Shown here piece after piece: positions 1-14,800 of a stretch of DNA of 64,000 nt; within the stretch, counting starts at the first letter, position 1, and each line of letters starts with the position of its first letter. The notes under the pieces are model-generated. The model ran no database searches, was not told where the DNA came from, and was given only the letters and a program-made list of their open reading frames with translations. The position numbers and the translations under genes are program-made. The DNA lies in contig NC_052352.1 of the NCBI RefSeq assembly GCF_009727055.1, positions 22,152,443 through 22,216,442 of the forward strand, given 5' to 3'. Origin of the DNA: Benincasa hispida. Taxonomy: Eukaryota; Streptophyta; Magnoliopsida; Cucurbitales; Cucurbitaceae.

Positions 1-2024
1 ATCGTTTGACTTGATCAAAATAGTTTATGAAGCATGCATTAAACAAGTTGAACGCTAGCATATGAATTACTCAGTACATGTTAGTTTCATTTTCCTCAAC
101 CCATTATGAAATTAGTTACTCATATTTGGTAAAAAGAACATGGATAGACAAGAAAATGTGATGGCATTCATATTGGTAATGAAAGTTTATCAACGTTACA
201 CAACAATATAAATGTTAATGAAAATGTAAAATGAAAGATAAAGATAGAGAGTCAAGTCGTCAGATGCAATTTCTTGTGCCTTCTTGCTCCTTTGAATGAC
301 TGCTTCACGTTGGTTGTGATGGGATTAATGTCCTTCTTCCTTTGCTACTAGTGGAAATCTTGAGCTCTTACTTAAGATTTCTCAAATAGAAAGCTTGGGT
401 GGAAGATATCTCGGAGAAGGAATGGAGAATTTCTACAAAGCTTTCGCCAACTTTTCTTTTTTTCACTCGTGCATCTTTTGGACAGGAATATTGTGGCTAT
501 TTATAGGCATCGATGAAGAATATTTTCATCTCTCACTAATTATTGTGTTGACACCAGGCATTAATTTTCATACCATGTTGTGTCACCTTACTCGCATCAG
601 CAGTTCATTGGTTCTATCGCAAACCTTTCATGTATGCTACCAACTTTGATTAGACCTCCACCACCCATGTGTTAGTTGTATTTAATGTCTTGACTCCTTT
701 CGTCGCATTGAACTTATGCAATTCCATTTTGGGCATTAGGTTTTCCCATGCGCTCCAACGGCAGTAGTTGCTTCATCACTTTAAGTAGATTATTGCGTTT
801 AAAAACCTCAACATAATTTATAGAGATTATGAATTTTTGTATGCTAACGATTGTATAATGTAATTAATTACATGATTTTCAAGTTAAGCTAACGCATTTA
901 CGATGATTTTTCCTAATTCTTTTAGACAGAAAGTGCAAAATAACTTGTGTTTTTACTAGTAATTAACGTTCAACAAAAAAGTATGGATTGTACAACTACG
1001 CATGTGATGACAAACAGAATCAACAAAATGCTAAACCTCACTAATAAGATTGAAAATGATAAGTAAAATATATTTCAGTTCAGAGTAGATAAATGCCAAC
1101 TACAAGGGCTTTGGATATGTCTTCATAAAGCGCAAATGTTTCAACTAACTCAACAAATCCAACCCAAAGATTGAAAGCTCTCCATAGATACCACGGTTGC
1201 TCCATTCACATCACATCATGGACAATAGACTCAAGACCCACCTCATTGTATCAAACTTCATCGAGAGAGGGGTGACCATCCTCTAATAAATCAATATTTT
1301 GTGTGAATTTTATTTTTGGTGAAACCTATCACCGATAACGATAACATGTCATAGGTATGGTCATGAAATTAATAACTTTCTTTTTCTGACTAATATATAG
1401 GATGAAATAAAATCTTAACTTCAAGGTTAATAGTACACACTGTTCTATGTTCATTTTGATATGAAATCAATAATTTTTATTCATAACATATAAAATATTA
1501 ATTTTTTGATTTTTATATATATTCCTTGAAACCTTGACGTTTATTTAGGGATACATTTTAATCCATGATTTTAATTAAGTTAAAATATATTTGACTCTCT
1601 AATTTCATGAGGTGTCTGATGTATAAATTCCATAATGGACATCTCTCAATTGTAGTCTCATACTTCATATTTATTGTATTAATAAAAGTTATCATACAAC
1701 CATATTCTAAATAATTCATAATTTTTCTGAGTTCTAAAAATACATTTTTTGGTACATAATTCATCACCTTAATTGTAACCGTCAAACTCTCATATTTCAC
1801 ATGTAGAATATAAACCCTTTATTTTAAGGGTAGTTGGACATAAACATTGAACCCTTCGACTATCATGCCAATTATCGATTAAGTCATTATTTTACATTTA
1901 ATTCGTTAACTTCATAAAGTTGCAATTAGATCATATAGTTGGGTTTTCTTTCAAATCAGATTGCCGAGTCCCCTATTTTCAACTCAACAAATCCAAAACC
2001 ATAGCCTTCCTCATCTTCATCATC
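1..2024. other. Intergenic, no gene recognised
   Basis: The stretch is AT-rich with short unsupported reading frames only. An open frame at 395-649 (+) has no domain or composition that I recognise. I see no RNA gene or clear transposon ends. Confidence 0.5.
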
Positions 2025-2444
2025 ATGTCCGATCGATCAAAGCAGGTGACCACTTGGACGCTCTACCACACCACTCCTCCCTCTCGCCAGACCGTTAAAT
2101 TCTTGACGGTGGCTACTATTCGTACCATCTTCCTCGTCTCTTCTGGCTTGACAATAACCGGAACAGTTCTAATGCTGATACTCTCCACTCCAATTCTCGT
2201 CCTGTTTAGTCATATTCTGGTACCAGCGGCAACTGTTTTGGTCTTGGCAGCTGCCGGATCTTTCTTCTCAGCAACTTGTCGTGGTTGTACAGATACATGA
2301 CGGGCGCAGTAGCTGGACCATGCGAGGAACAAAATTGAATAGACGGCGAAGCAGATTAAGGAAAAGGCGGAAGAATATGGCATAAGGTGGAAACGAAGGC
2401 CGAAGAGACAACTACGCAAGAACAGCCTTAAATGGCTTCCTTAA
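2025..2444 (+). pseudogene. Oleosin pseudogene
   Basis: This is a decayed copy of an oleosin, the small structural protein that coats seed oil bodies through a long hydrophobic hairpin. The ATG at 2025 opens a frame with a short polar N-terminus (MSDRSKQVTTWT). A hydrophobic stretch of about 60 residues follows, with the proline-knot region TPILVLFSHILVPA near 2184-2229. In the family the knot is P-x5-S-P-x3-P. Here the central Pro is His, so a key residue is lost. Homology then continues in other frames: LSWLYRYMTG at about 2274-2306, then LDHARNKIE at about 2314-2340. After an in-frame TAG, TAKQIKEKAEEYGI and a basic tail run to a TAA at 2442-2444. At least two frameshifts, one stop and a small deletion after the hairpin make it non-functional. 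The 5' flank is CT-rich like a genuine leader. It lies tail to tail with the large minus-strand gene at 3137-22628. Oleosin identity is my reading of the hairpin and the tail. Confidence 0.8.
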
Positions 2445-3136
2445 GAGTTCTTTTTAAGTGCTGTAATTGTGTGTTTTACTTGAGCTTTTTTGTGATGGTT
2501 TGTTTAAGTTTGAATTAAATCAAAAATTTCAGATCTTGTAAACTGAAACTACCAAATTTTGTAACATAAGCGTCAAGTGAGGAGAAATGAGTGAAACTCA
2601 AATTGTCAGAATTATTAATCCAACCACTTCAGTCGAGAGCACAAATTTCTCTGCCATTGCCATAGCCACTGAGCTTATTACAGTAAAAAATGACCTTTAA
2701 ATCTTGAATATTGTAGTCAGTTGATTAGAAATGGTGAAAGCCCAGGATTGTGAAAGAGGTACAGAAATGGGATTCAAAGGGCAACAATAAATCCCAAATT
2801 ATATACAACACTGTAGACAAGACGTAAGGAAAAGGAAAAGAAGATGCTGTCTTTAGGGGAAACAAAAAGAAATGGATTTGATTACAATTGTGAATGCCTC
2901 TTCTTTTTCTTTATCTATTTTGTTTGGATTTTGAATTAAGATTTTGATATTTGATTGTTATCTACTTCTGCCCTAAGAGTCAATTTTGAGTGTGGGGTGA
3001 TGATGATGAAGCTGTATTTGTGGAGAAATGGTAGAAAGAACGCCTGCCTGCTGTGGTAAAGAACTTTCCCTCCCCCAGAAAAAAGGACAAGGTAAGAGAA
3101 AATAGAGTCTTTGTCAAGATGGGCAAATAATAATCA
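2445..3136. other. Spacer, probably includes the 3' UTR of the minus-strand gene
   Basis: The stretch lies between the oleosin pseudogene and the stop codon of the large minus-strand gene. Part of it should be that gene's 3' UTR. No other feature is seen. Confidence 0.4.
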
Positions 3137-6100
3137 TCAGGACTGCCAGAACATATCGAACTCATTACTGTACAAGGATCGATCTTGGATCTCGAGATTC
3201 GCAACATGCCAATTAATGAGTCGGGATTGGAGAAATTTACAAGCAACCAATCCCGCTGGGAAGATCCACCATTCGCTTTCATCCCTGCAAAAACACAAAT
3301 CACGTATTATCTATCCCATCTCATCAGTTTGGGATTCCAATGGAAGTAAATGGTACTTATTTTCAGCACATGAAGAACCTCACATGTTAATAGTCCATGG
3401 CTGATAGCTTGGATGTTTCGACGATTGAGATTTAGAGTGAACATATCCACAGAGAAATGCAACCAACTGGTCAAAAAGGTAAAGAAACCATCAGATGGGA
3501 TTGATGAGGAAGTTAAGAGAGTAGTGGACACAAACAGGGTTGGCTTGAATGTTCAGGTAATGGAAGTGAGAGTTATGAACTTACAACATTGACCAAGGAT
3601 GTGATGTTCCACAATGCATAGATACGAGCGAGGCCTGCAGAACGCCTAGGTCCTTGGCTGAATAAGGCATTGATTCCAGCAGGGAACGGAAGGAGAATGC
3701 CGAGAGGCAAAATAAACAAAACTAGAAAAACGTCTGCCAATGAGAATGAAAACATCTGGAGCAGAGTAAGCAAAACTAAGCTGAAATCCCCAAGAAGTAA
3801 CATTGATATGACTAAACCAACAAGATCCTGCAATTGGAAAAAGAACAATCACCACATGTAAGGTCCTTTGACACACCCTCCAAACTTAAAACCATACTAA
3901 CCATGCGTAGAAGCTTGGACAACGTTGAGACATATACATACCTGGTGACCAACAGGTTTTGTATTGTGAAGCACATAAGATAGAAGGCAAGATATATTTC
4001 TCTTCTCCTCGAGCATTTGTAGACTGCTGACATCTAAAATGCCCCCATATGACTTCTTTCGCCTAGCACGGCCTTCACCAGAAATATGGTCTTGTCTTAA
4101 ATGTGTTTCTTCCGTCAAATGGGCTGACTGATTCTCTCTAGGAATGTTCTTCACACTGGAAAACAAGGGTAGAAGATAAAAGACAACCCAAATGATGCTG
4201 ACCACAAAAGTATGCCAGAAATGTGCAAATATATCTACAACCCAATCTTGTCTGTTAGACAAGTTGATCAAAAACAAAAACCATATGTATTACCGTGAAG
4301 TTTGATCATATTGTGCATTTTCTTGATAACTTCTAATGGCCGAAGGACTGATTTCTTCAGCAGCAGATATAAGGAGACCATACTGACAATAACCATAGGC
4401 TGTAGCCTGAAACCAAGCAAGATCCACACGAATGCCATGATTCCTCAAAGCAGGATTTGCAAAATTTTCCAGCCATCTAACAACGGGTAGAAATGTCGAT
4501 CTAAGCTGACCAAGACGAACCAACCGTAACTGTGCATTCAAGCCAGCAACCATGCGGTACCATGTTGTAGGCGGTAGGGCCTGCAAATCAAAATACAGAA
4601 CCATCAGAATTCCAGAAGACAAAAATCTATTTAGCATGATTGTTTACACAAAGTATTAAACTTGAGTTCCTCATCTCGATTAGCAAACCTGACTCATGAG
4701 ACTAGTAAGAATGTTGTCGTTATGAAGTGAAAAAGAAGCCATGTAACTTCCATCGCCTCCAAAGAGTAAAGAGAGTGGAAATCTTTGATTCAAACGAGGA
4801 GGAAGATCATTTCTTTTTTCGTCTCCACCCAAAAAGAAGTCCACAAATGCAAGCATTAGATCGGGTGTTGCTGCGACCTATGGTTGCACAAGAGTCCAGT
4901 CAAAATTCCCAGATGCCAGACATCATGCACTAAACTAGCTACTTCCAAGGTCGGATAGAGCAATAAAAAAAAAAGAAAGAAGAGATGGATAATATACACT
5001 TCACGATTGGTAGAACAGTTTTTTTAAATAAATAAATAAAATGTACAACTACTTTTCATTTAGAAAAATTTAATTATAAGGGCACAAAAAGGACCAGTCC
5101 TTGAGAGCAAACCCTACCAAAAGAAAAGGTTCCAACCTGAAATACAAATACGAATACGAGACACAAATATGATAGAACACAAACACAGTGGCAAGTCGTT
5201 TTGTAAAGATCTAAAACATGGACACGTTTATTAAAATATACATTTTGTAAATTATATATCATTTCATGCCGAAGAAAATTTAAGTCAATAAATTATGCAT
5301 TTACATAAAAATAAAAATAAATAATAATAATAATAATAATAATAAGTTTGATACGGGTCTAACAAGTGTTGGACCTATGTTGACTTCGTACAATTAGTGT
5401 CTAACGCATCCATAAGTCCATAACTAATAAGTGCAACAAGTGTCTGACATCAACATGGACACGTTAGTCAAACTTAAATGCATTACTAAAAGGTTCTTAG
5501 GAGGCTCTAATTGTGCAAAATAACACCCATAGACTGCAAAAGCTCTTCAAGGTTGAAGCCCATAGAGAAACATGAAATCTAATGAAGGACGGAACATCCG
5601 AAGGATCCCTCTTCGAACGTCCAAATATTTTCCTATTCCTCTCCCCGACCACCACAAGCCATAAAAAATGGCCCTTTTTAGGAAAAGGTAAAGGGAGAAA
5701 TTCCCAGTTGTATCACTAGTATCCTTGTGAGGGATAAGCCTAAAACCGAAGTCTAAAAAAAGCAATTCCAAACAGATATCACAAACTCAAATCTCTTTTG
5801 AATAAAATATAATCCAAGTCTTCCTCTGCCTTCCGATAGAGAAGGCAACAGAATTGACTAACTAACAAGGTAACTTCTTTGAAAGTTGATCCAAAGTGTT
5901 AAATGGTCCATGTAACACCTATCAAGTAAAAAACTTTACTTTGGAATCTTTGTCCTCTACATAGAAGGAAAGACAAGACTCACTAACTAGAGGTCTAGTA
6001 AGCAACAAAATTACAAGAAAAATCACACGAAGAGTTAGGACTCCAAACATGAAAGTGAATTGCACAGGACGAGAAAATTATAAATATAATCCCAACTAGA

Positions 6101-9100
6101 AGGAAGAAACAAGACCATCAGGAAACAAAAATTTCAAAAAGTGTTCACATCAAATTTCAATAATTTTTCCTTCTTTTGTAAGTAGATGCAAATGACATGC
6201 AATAATGATCTTTCCAACTATACCAAAAAAGAGTAGAGTGGCGGCAATCAAAAAGATCCTGGATTAGCAACGGACAGGCTGTAATGTCGAGGACAGATTC
6301 TAGAGAATAAAGACAGACCCCTCATATTGAATGCTAAAAAACAAATAAATAAGTAGAAGACGAAGAAAAGGAGAACCAGAGAACAAAGCCCTCCAAACCG
6401 GAGTGAAAACTACAAAAACCTGATTGGAAGTCTCTTCAACTAGAGTGAAAATCATACCTACTCACAGTTATATGAAGTGAAGTACAACCTACTCACAATT
6501 ATGAATTCCTCGTTGCATCAAAGGGACAAAGCAATAGACTCCACGATTGTTCTCCACTCCCACCATAATACTTCTTAGAACTCAAAGGTGCACAACCTAT
6601 ACAATATATCATGCTCGAGAATGTTCCAACAAAACACTTCTCATTGGCTTCTCATCAATCCATCTCCTTACTACTACTACTATTATTATTATTATTATTT
6701 GTAGGCTGTCGTTTTGTATGCCTTTTATTTTCCTTTAAAAAGATCAGTTTCTCATAGGAAGAAGAATTCCCATACAATAGCAAGTAATAGTAGCAAATAT
6801 AGAAAAGACTACAAAACTCCAAAGATATATATGAAACTAATATTAGACAATAAAACCTAATATAGATACAAACCTTAATGCCTTCATAAAGAGCACGAGA
6901 GCGGCAAGATCGCAAGCAAGCATGGTCATATTCTGATCTAACAAACTCGCGTAAACGTTGCAGTTTCAGCCTTCGACGCCATTGCTGCCATGACCATGCT
7001 AGAGGATATGCAAGAGCAGAAAGAATACTGTATACTGCACCCTCCCACCATTGATATGCTGCTATAGCATTGATCTCATCCACAAATGTATTAAATGCAC
7101 TCTCATATCTGAATAAAATAGAGTAACCCAAGTGTTAATCCAGGAACAAGGGCATGGCTATAGACAAGTTTTAGATAAGCAGTTTTCATCGGTAGCCGTA
7201 GCTAAAAACAAAGTAGTTACATTGCATATATGTTGACATTAACAAAATGCATTGAAGCAATAAATCATTATTACTTACACAATCTCTTTCAGTTGTTCTG
7301 GAGGGGAGTGTGAAAGATGCCAAGGCTCACCAAAGGTGTTTGGACCCGTAAAGTACATTCTATACACATGACTTTGAGACTCCTCAGCTCTATTTGTTTC
7401 CAAGACCTAAATCATGAAAAACACCTTATCAATAGAAATTCATTCATTTATGTATTGAGGATGTCTCCAAGGGATTAAAGGTCATTTCATTCAGAGAAAA
7501 ACCTCATTCAGTGACTCCAGGAAAGGAAAGGAATGATCAATTTGAGATCCATGTTGAGTTGGCATAGGGCCAGGTAGCTCATCCACCCCGACAAATTTCA
7601 TCCGTGCAACACTAAGCACCAATGCCAGCAGAACAAGCAGACCAAGTAGGAGACCACAAAAAAGCCAAGGACCACCAAATGTATAAATTAACTCTTCAAG
7701 AGCAGTATAACATTTCGGCATATGGTATCTATCTGAAATGCATTTGTAAGGGCATGGAGTTTCAGTAATGCCACCTGAAAGAGTTAATAATGAGGTTAAC
7801 CGACATTGCATGCGATACAAACCTTGAATCTTAAAATCAGTCTATAGAATCTTATGAATAAAATTTATAGATTGAGGTAAACATGTTATTTGTGCACAAA
7901 AAAATATAAAACCACTTTCAAAATCCACAAAACAGTACATCCGTTAGTCACAATTTCTTCATTGAATCTTGACCATTAGAACATGAATAACAAAATACCA
8001 TATACATAAAAAACAGTACATCAGTTAGTCACAATTTCTTCATTGAATTTTGACCATTAGAACATGAATAATAAAATACCTCGAACAGATACATAAATGG
8101 CACGATGTGGAAGCTCATCAGGGGGGCATTGTCGACAAAGAGCTCTATCAGATCCACTGACATTCTTGAAAGTACCCGCGGGACATTCCTGGAAACATCA
8201 TAGATATTTACCCACTAGAGAGAGAATGGTGGAGAGATTAGAGAACCTAATGGTCTAATTAAATCCTGAAAATTTTCTTTTTAAGATTCGTGGCTATGGT
8301 GGAACAAGGCTATTTGTTGACATATTGATACTTTTCATGACACTGGATGATTTCAGGTTGCGGACATTCTTGTTTATGAGTTTGATCACTACCTTTCCTT
8401 TTTCTTGATAAACCATATTAAACTAAAAATAAACCAAGTGACTGTGACAATACAAAAAACACCCTAAACTAACCACCATGAATTAGCCAGGTGGGTGTTC
8501 AATATGGTTAAAAGAATGAGATTCAAGTCATAGTAGCAATTCAGCTAAGATTTTTGTTTTTCCTTAACATACACCAAGGATACTATTTTATGAGTTTCTA
8601 GGCAACCAAGGTAGCAGGCAGTTATCCTGTAAGAATTGTAGGTTTACAGGTGGACTAGACGCTCACTTGAAATAACTACCCTTGTTTTACCTGCTTGATT
8701 AGCTAGGTTCAAGTACTTTGGTGACTGAACTTGAGTATATGGGCATAGTGCGACATCATCAAAATATACAGTAATTTATTGGTTATTTTGACATCATTTC
8801 GAAGTACAGTGTAATTTATTGGTTGGTTCATGCATAGTTGATAGTCTTTAGTTTAGTTTTGAAGACGTATTTACTGTGTCGCGTATGAAGTTCAGAATGT
8901 TGAAGACGGACTCATTAAGTTAGCTAAATGTATTTTCCTTAGATTGAGTCCTCTTCTCTTCAACTTTAGGAGATGCGAATAAACATATATACAATGGATT
9001 GAGCCACATCAAGCCCAGTAGATGCAGACATAAGAAGGAAAAATGGAAAACAAATGTAAAAGTAAAGTTGTTTGAAAGTAGGACTTTGACAACAATGCAC

Positions 9101-11778
9101 AGAAGAAGACTCACGTGAAATTTTTCTCTAAAATCTAAAAATATGCGTAGAGCAAAATGTCATCAAAATTAAAATATTTTAAGAAGCGACATAATTATTT
9201 GAAACATTTCAGAATTTCAAATAATGGAATAACTGATAAAAGGAAAGGATAATCTAAACATGCTTAAAGTAACATTTCAACATTTTCTAAGATACTCTCT
9301 AGAAACTGTCTGAAACAAATTCACAATATTGGGAAATTGTGGTGTTTTCATGTCAGACATGTTCTGAAAAATTAAAATAATAAACATTTTTAGATCACAA
9401 AACAAACTAGATAGTAACCTATCAAGAGAAACAGAAACAGACCTCACAAAATGTTCCATAAAGACCTTTAGGGCACGCGCTCCCAGTCACAGTACCATGT
9501 TCACCTCCACCACCCTGTTCACCACCTGTACCTCCACTGCATAAAACAAGCAATCGATGGTTAAAAGGGAGGATTTCTTCCTCTTGCTAAACTGGAAAAA
9601 GAGAACCCCCGAACTTCACAATGCAATTAAAATGGCTGAAACAAATACAACTGGCGGCATCCTGTCAAGTTACAACAAAACAAAAGCTACAGAGCAGCAT
9701 AACACAGATGACAGAAACGGAAAATCCATAAACTTTAAATATTATGGAGTTTTAAGGTTAACCAGGAGTGGTATATCTACTTCAAGGAGAGATGACACTT
9801 ATATCATCCATTTACCAACCAGACCAACTCATCCAACTAACTTCTCTTTGCTATATTCACAATTTTCATCCATATCTTACAAGGATGAGAAAAAGTTTCT
9901 ACGGTTTTTGCCTTTCAGTTTTCCAATCCTTTACACTCCTGTCAGAGATTTTATATAAATGTGTGTGTGTATATATATATAATAAAAACATTTGATCGAT
10001 TTTATCTAAATGAGGTCAAAAATCTCAAATAAGGAAAAAAATAGGAGGGTCTTAGGGAAGCAGGTATTGTAAGTTGATTTGAGAAGGGAACGGCCTTAAA
10101 TAGTTGACCAAGAGAGAAAACCCTCCCCTCCAGATCCACCTCATATTTGTGTGTTGTGTGCAAAGGGAGTGAAGAATCCTTTTCACATCTCTTCACTAGT
10201 TGCAGTTTTGCTTTCAAAGTTTGGCAATTTTTTGTAATTTATTTGTGCTTCGATGGTGCAGACCAAACCATAAAATTCGCTTTTTAGAGGTGCTCTATGG
10301 GTGGTGGTTTAGAGAAAAAAGCCAAAGTGCTATGCTCCAATGCAGCAACCTTATGAATTATTGAAGAGAATGGAACAATAGGATCTCTCTTTCTTTTTCT
10401 GAGGAACAAGAAACAAAGCAAGGTTAGGATCTTCTCATATAAGTTTTCTTTTGAATACTTTAGTTGACCTAGTACAGTTCACAATCACTAACTGGGTCGC
10501 CCAACCCATGCTCCCTCTGTTTGGAGAAAGGATGCCTTGTCCCTTTGTCCCTTAGGCATGTGGCTTGTTTCTTTTTTTAAAAAAAAAATCCAAAATAGGA
10601 AGCCTGATAATTAAATTGACAAACACATACCCTGTACCATTGACAGAAAATTTGGAAACGAACCCCATAACAGAGAACTTAGCATGGGCAAATGTACTAA
10701 CCGGGTACCAATATGACCTTTCACACTAGCAATGGGCTGGTACACATCTCCTGTAGGTATGTCAGCCCAATGAAAGTGAATCCTTCCTCCACCACCTCCA
10801 CCACTTCCATTTGCTAGACTATATCCACCAACACTTGAAAGAACAGCTGATGAACCAAGAGCCAGTGTATGAACAAACAAAAGGATAGTTCCACCAGAAC
10901 CTCCCCCAGGGCCTGTACTAGAACCTTGAATATTGGTCAACTTTTTCATTTCTGCAGTTCCATTGAAATTGTTTCCATCAGATGTCACCGACCCTTCAAT
11001 GAGCAAGCTTGACAATGGATGCGCTAATGAGCCCATCACTGCATATGTAACAAAAAAATGGTAAAGGAATTGAATGTCTATTAAGCTAATTTAATAGAAG
11101 CTCATTATCTAGATTAAAGTCTCAATTGAAATAGAACACCCATAAAGAATATTCAATATAAACTCACCTATAATGCCTCCACCTGAAGAGAAACTAGCTA
11201 AACTATCATTTCCACTCCCGCTACCAAGCTCACAGGGAAGATCTGCATCCCCATAGGAGATGCCACCTGGGACACAGTTATTATTGAAGCATCCTTCCCC
11301 ACCTCTACCACCATACCCACCACCACTGTATATTCCATTGCCTATGGCATTCCCTCTTCCCACACCTCCTGTGCACCCTGCAATTGATAAACATTCGAAT
11401 TAGAAAAGAAATAAAATGTTCTTTTCCAACCGAGTACAGGTACATAGTATAAGCTAGAAACAAACAAGTGGAAAGATAGTTCTCTAGGCAACTAAAAGAA
11501 CCTAAACACCCTTCCTTTGTTAGTAATCCTCGTATGCTCTTTCCTTGATTATTCAGGAGGGAGTGGATACTGGATTTTTTTTTTTAATGAGAAGAAGTGG
11601 ATACTGGATAGGATACAATTAATCTTCTATTAGACGTAAGTAGTATCGGTGATAAGGCATCATCCCAAATAAAATACCAAGGGATTATAAAAACGTAGTT
11701 ATAAAAAAATGAAATTATTTTTCTACAAGAAAAAAATGAAATAAATAAGAACAAATAAATTAGAGATAGAACTCAAAT

Positions 11779-11823
<45 letters not shown>

Positions 11824-14800
11824 TACTGAATATTTCCCAAATTTCTTGATCCTATCTATAAATTCTGCTAGGGAAATCTATGGTTTCTCTCCTAACAGGA
11901 AATAATCCAGGCAATTCATTGAAACCAGAAGCTTCCCCTGGAGCAAACCTCATGCAAAATTCTCCATGGCGGTTACTGCCCTCTTTCCTTATTCCACTTG
12001 GTGACAACACTTCTCTCTTACAACTCTAACAGACTCCAATCATTCCGCATGCCACAAAGTCATGCACAAATTAAATTCCAATGCGAAACAGAACAGCACA
12101 TTGTCAGTTAATATATGATAGGAGTAGCTAGTTTAACATATTATTAGAACTTCAGAATTAAGCCCTTACGTGTCAGTCAGAACTTTCAGGTGTGAGTGTG
12201 AGGATGCATGCAAAGCAAAACAAATGAATGAAAACCAAAAACACATGGTATGTGAGAACCTTGATCAACCTACCCATCCCAGATGCACTGATCATCCCAT
12301 AAGACTGGACGGTTATAGTTCTTGCCCTGTGGAAATGAACAACTGAACCTTTGATAAGACCCTCTACAGTGATATCTTCGACTCTGCAGATCTGAAAAGG
12401 AAACAAAGTGTCACATAACAACAAAACGTAAATGCCATGGCAGATTCCGTTTCATTCTGATAAGCACCTGGAGGGTGAAAGAGAGTGATGAGTTCACATT
12501 GCAATCTTCAGGAGGATAAAATAGTTCCATGGGGCAATCTTGGTCTTCACAGTAGAGCTTAGGAGTCCTATCAAATGAGAAAATTAAAACTAGTAGATTC
12601 GAAAGGATAAATTATGCACAAGAGAAATGAAGGGCCAGATTCAAACTTACACAGCATTTTTTGCTGCATCATCTACAGGGCCTCGCAAAATAGATCCAGG
12701 ACCAACCTTTTTCCCCAAAATAGATAACCAAATTAATAACCAAACACAAAGAAAATAAACCTATCAAGCCAAACTTCTAGTAATATTGATCCAATGGTCC
12801 GCTAATAATTCTCAAATAAAACAGAGGATTTAACGATTCTATTAATAAACTAATGAACTTCACAAAGAATAGTTGCAAGTTGCAACTATGCAAGGATGGA
12901 AGGTTGTAGACTGAGAAAACATCTGCCAGAAACAAAAGACTGAGAGAATTCCAAAGAATCATGTACCTATTGAAATGTGAATTAAGCCATGTGGCAGTCA
13001 AAGAAAAAGCGTTGATAATAATAAATTATAGCGAAAAGGAAATGCAATAACTATTGCAATAAATTTTCCACATCAAGAAGTACAGTCAAACACACAACCT
13101 ACCGTTTCTTTGCCTATTCCTTGTCATGAAGACAGTAAAAGTACTTCAATTTTCAGGAGAAATCTACAAGTTATGATCAGACATTTTTGGATAACACAAC
13201 TTTCAAACTTGATTGAAGTAATTATCCAGTCCCTTTTCCCTTTCTTATGTGGCAACTTGGATTCTTCAAGCTAACTTCAATGTTTTAAGGTAGTCTTGTG
13301 GGAGAAACCACTTGTCAAACCAGCTACGGAAAGATAGCAACTTCTCAAAAAAAAGAAAGAGGGAGAGAGAGAGAGAGAACATTGTTGATCTACCCTTCTG
13401 TTATCTTCCCTTTAAAATGGCCGTTTTGCATGGTCAGATCTCAAAGAACCGCTTTTTCTAACACTTAAGGACAGATTTCTGGTTTTAGATGCACTTATCA
13501 TAAATTCACCAATACCGAGGCCAAGAGAATAGGCAGAACCATCTTAGATCACTTGCTTATTATGTTAGATGCAGTGGGATAAAATGGGGTTCCACCCTGA
13601 TTTCTTTATCTAAAGTTTCTCATCTCTTATAGAAAATTGGTGAAATGGTACTCTTTTATATGGATGGTTGGGTCATGGATGTATGCAAAAGCTAAAATTT
13701 CTGGAAATAGTTCTTTTCTCAAGGTACAAGGAAACTTTGTCTGCATAACTCACATAGCACAAACTTTGAGATATCTAACAGAAACATGAAACTTGGAGGA
13801 ATTCTCATTCCTCAAAAATAAAAAGATGGTCAATAAAGAGTGGTCCTCTCCCGCAATCAGGGAAATGTAAAAGTTGCTCAATTTGTGTAATTGTCTCCAT
13901 CAAGATATAGAATGAGGATTTGTAGGTTTCCTCATTCAGCTCTACTCCAGGAATAATAATAAGAAGAACAAGGAGAGGGACAATTATTTATGCCCGTACA
14001 ATACATGAGATCCAATCTCTTCTAAAGCACAATCGTCAACTCAAAGTTGAGTTCACTCAGATAGAAGTTATAAATGTCATCAACTTTCAGTTCAAACAAA
14101 GCTCTAACTTAAATAAAGCTCCAACTTCGAGTTCAAATAGTATAAAGATCTCACTTCTCACATAGCCCATTGGAATTGTTTCTTGCAACTACTTTGGCAT
14201 TGGCGATGCCTACTTTTGCAATTCCTTACTTCCCATGATACAAAGAAATCTATGTTTCTCTTAAAAAGGAAATAAAAAAGCTCCAAGTTCAATTAGCTAT
14301 ACAATAAAATGCTATAAAAGATTTTGGATAACCATCAAGACTGGTATGCCTAGGGTGTTCTATGATTTTATCAAAAACATAATCATCAATACTAACTTGG
14401 ATGAGACCTATAATTGCCCATTCCAAAGAAGACACAGGGAAAACCATAAATGCTCCTCCAAACACAATTACCCAGATCATCCCTATTTCATTGCAGGAGA
14501 TAGATTGATCATGGATGCTTCTCTTGTTGCCCAGTAGCTTATAGATGAGTGAATGAGGAAGAAAGGGACTAGTAATTGATTTCACAAAAGCCTCTAATAA
14601 AGTAAAATGAGATTTCTTAGACGTGATTTTTCTTGCCAAAGGCTCTAGCCCTTGTGGAAGAGAATGTACATTCGTCTATATTTCTAGTTTTAATTATACC
14701 ATTATTGTCATAGGCATAGACAAGCCAATGCATTAATCTCCTGACAAGGGACATGGCTTTCATTCCCTCGTTCATAATTTTCATACCAACAATGAAATTA

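Larger units (their letters stand above)
4878..6873. other. 2.0-kb intron 16 of the glycine-rich gene, with repeat-like DNA
   Basis: The intron lies between exons 16 and 17. The stretch 5520-5780 read on the minus strand faintly resembles the 3' part of a LINE but is too decayed to assign. The intron also holds AAT-type microsatellites at both ends. Confidence 0.35.

Noticed and set aside
9557..9995. Two overlapping plus-strand frames in an intron of the glycine-rich gene
   Set aside because: They have low-complexity composition with no domain and lie wholly within an intron of the opposite-strand gene.
11788..11820. Poly(A) run as the tail of a SINE or processed pseudogene
   Set aside because: No tRNA-like head, coding remnant or flanking duplication could be seen.
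14289..14639. 117-codon minus-strand frame in intron 6 of the glycine-rich gene
   Set aside because: No recognisable domain. Exons 6 and 7 join in phase without it.
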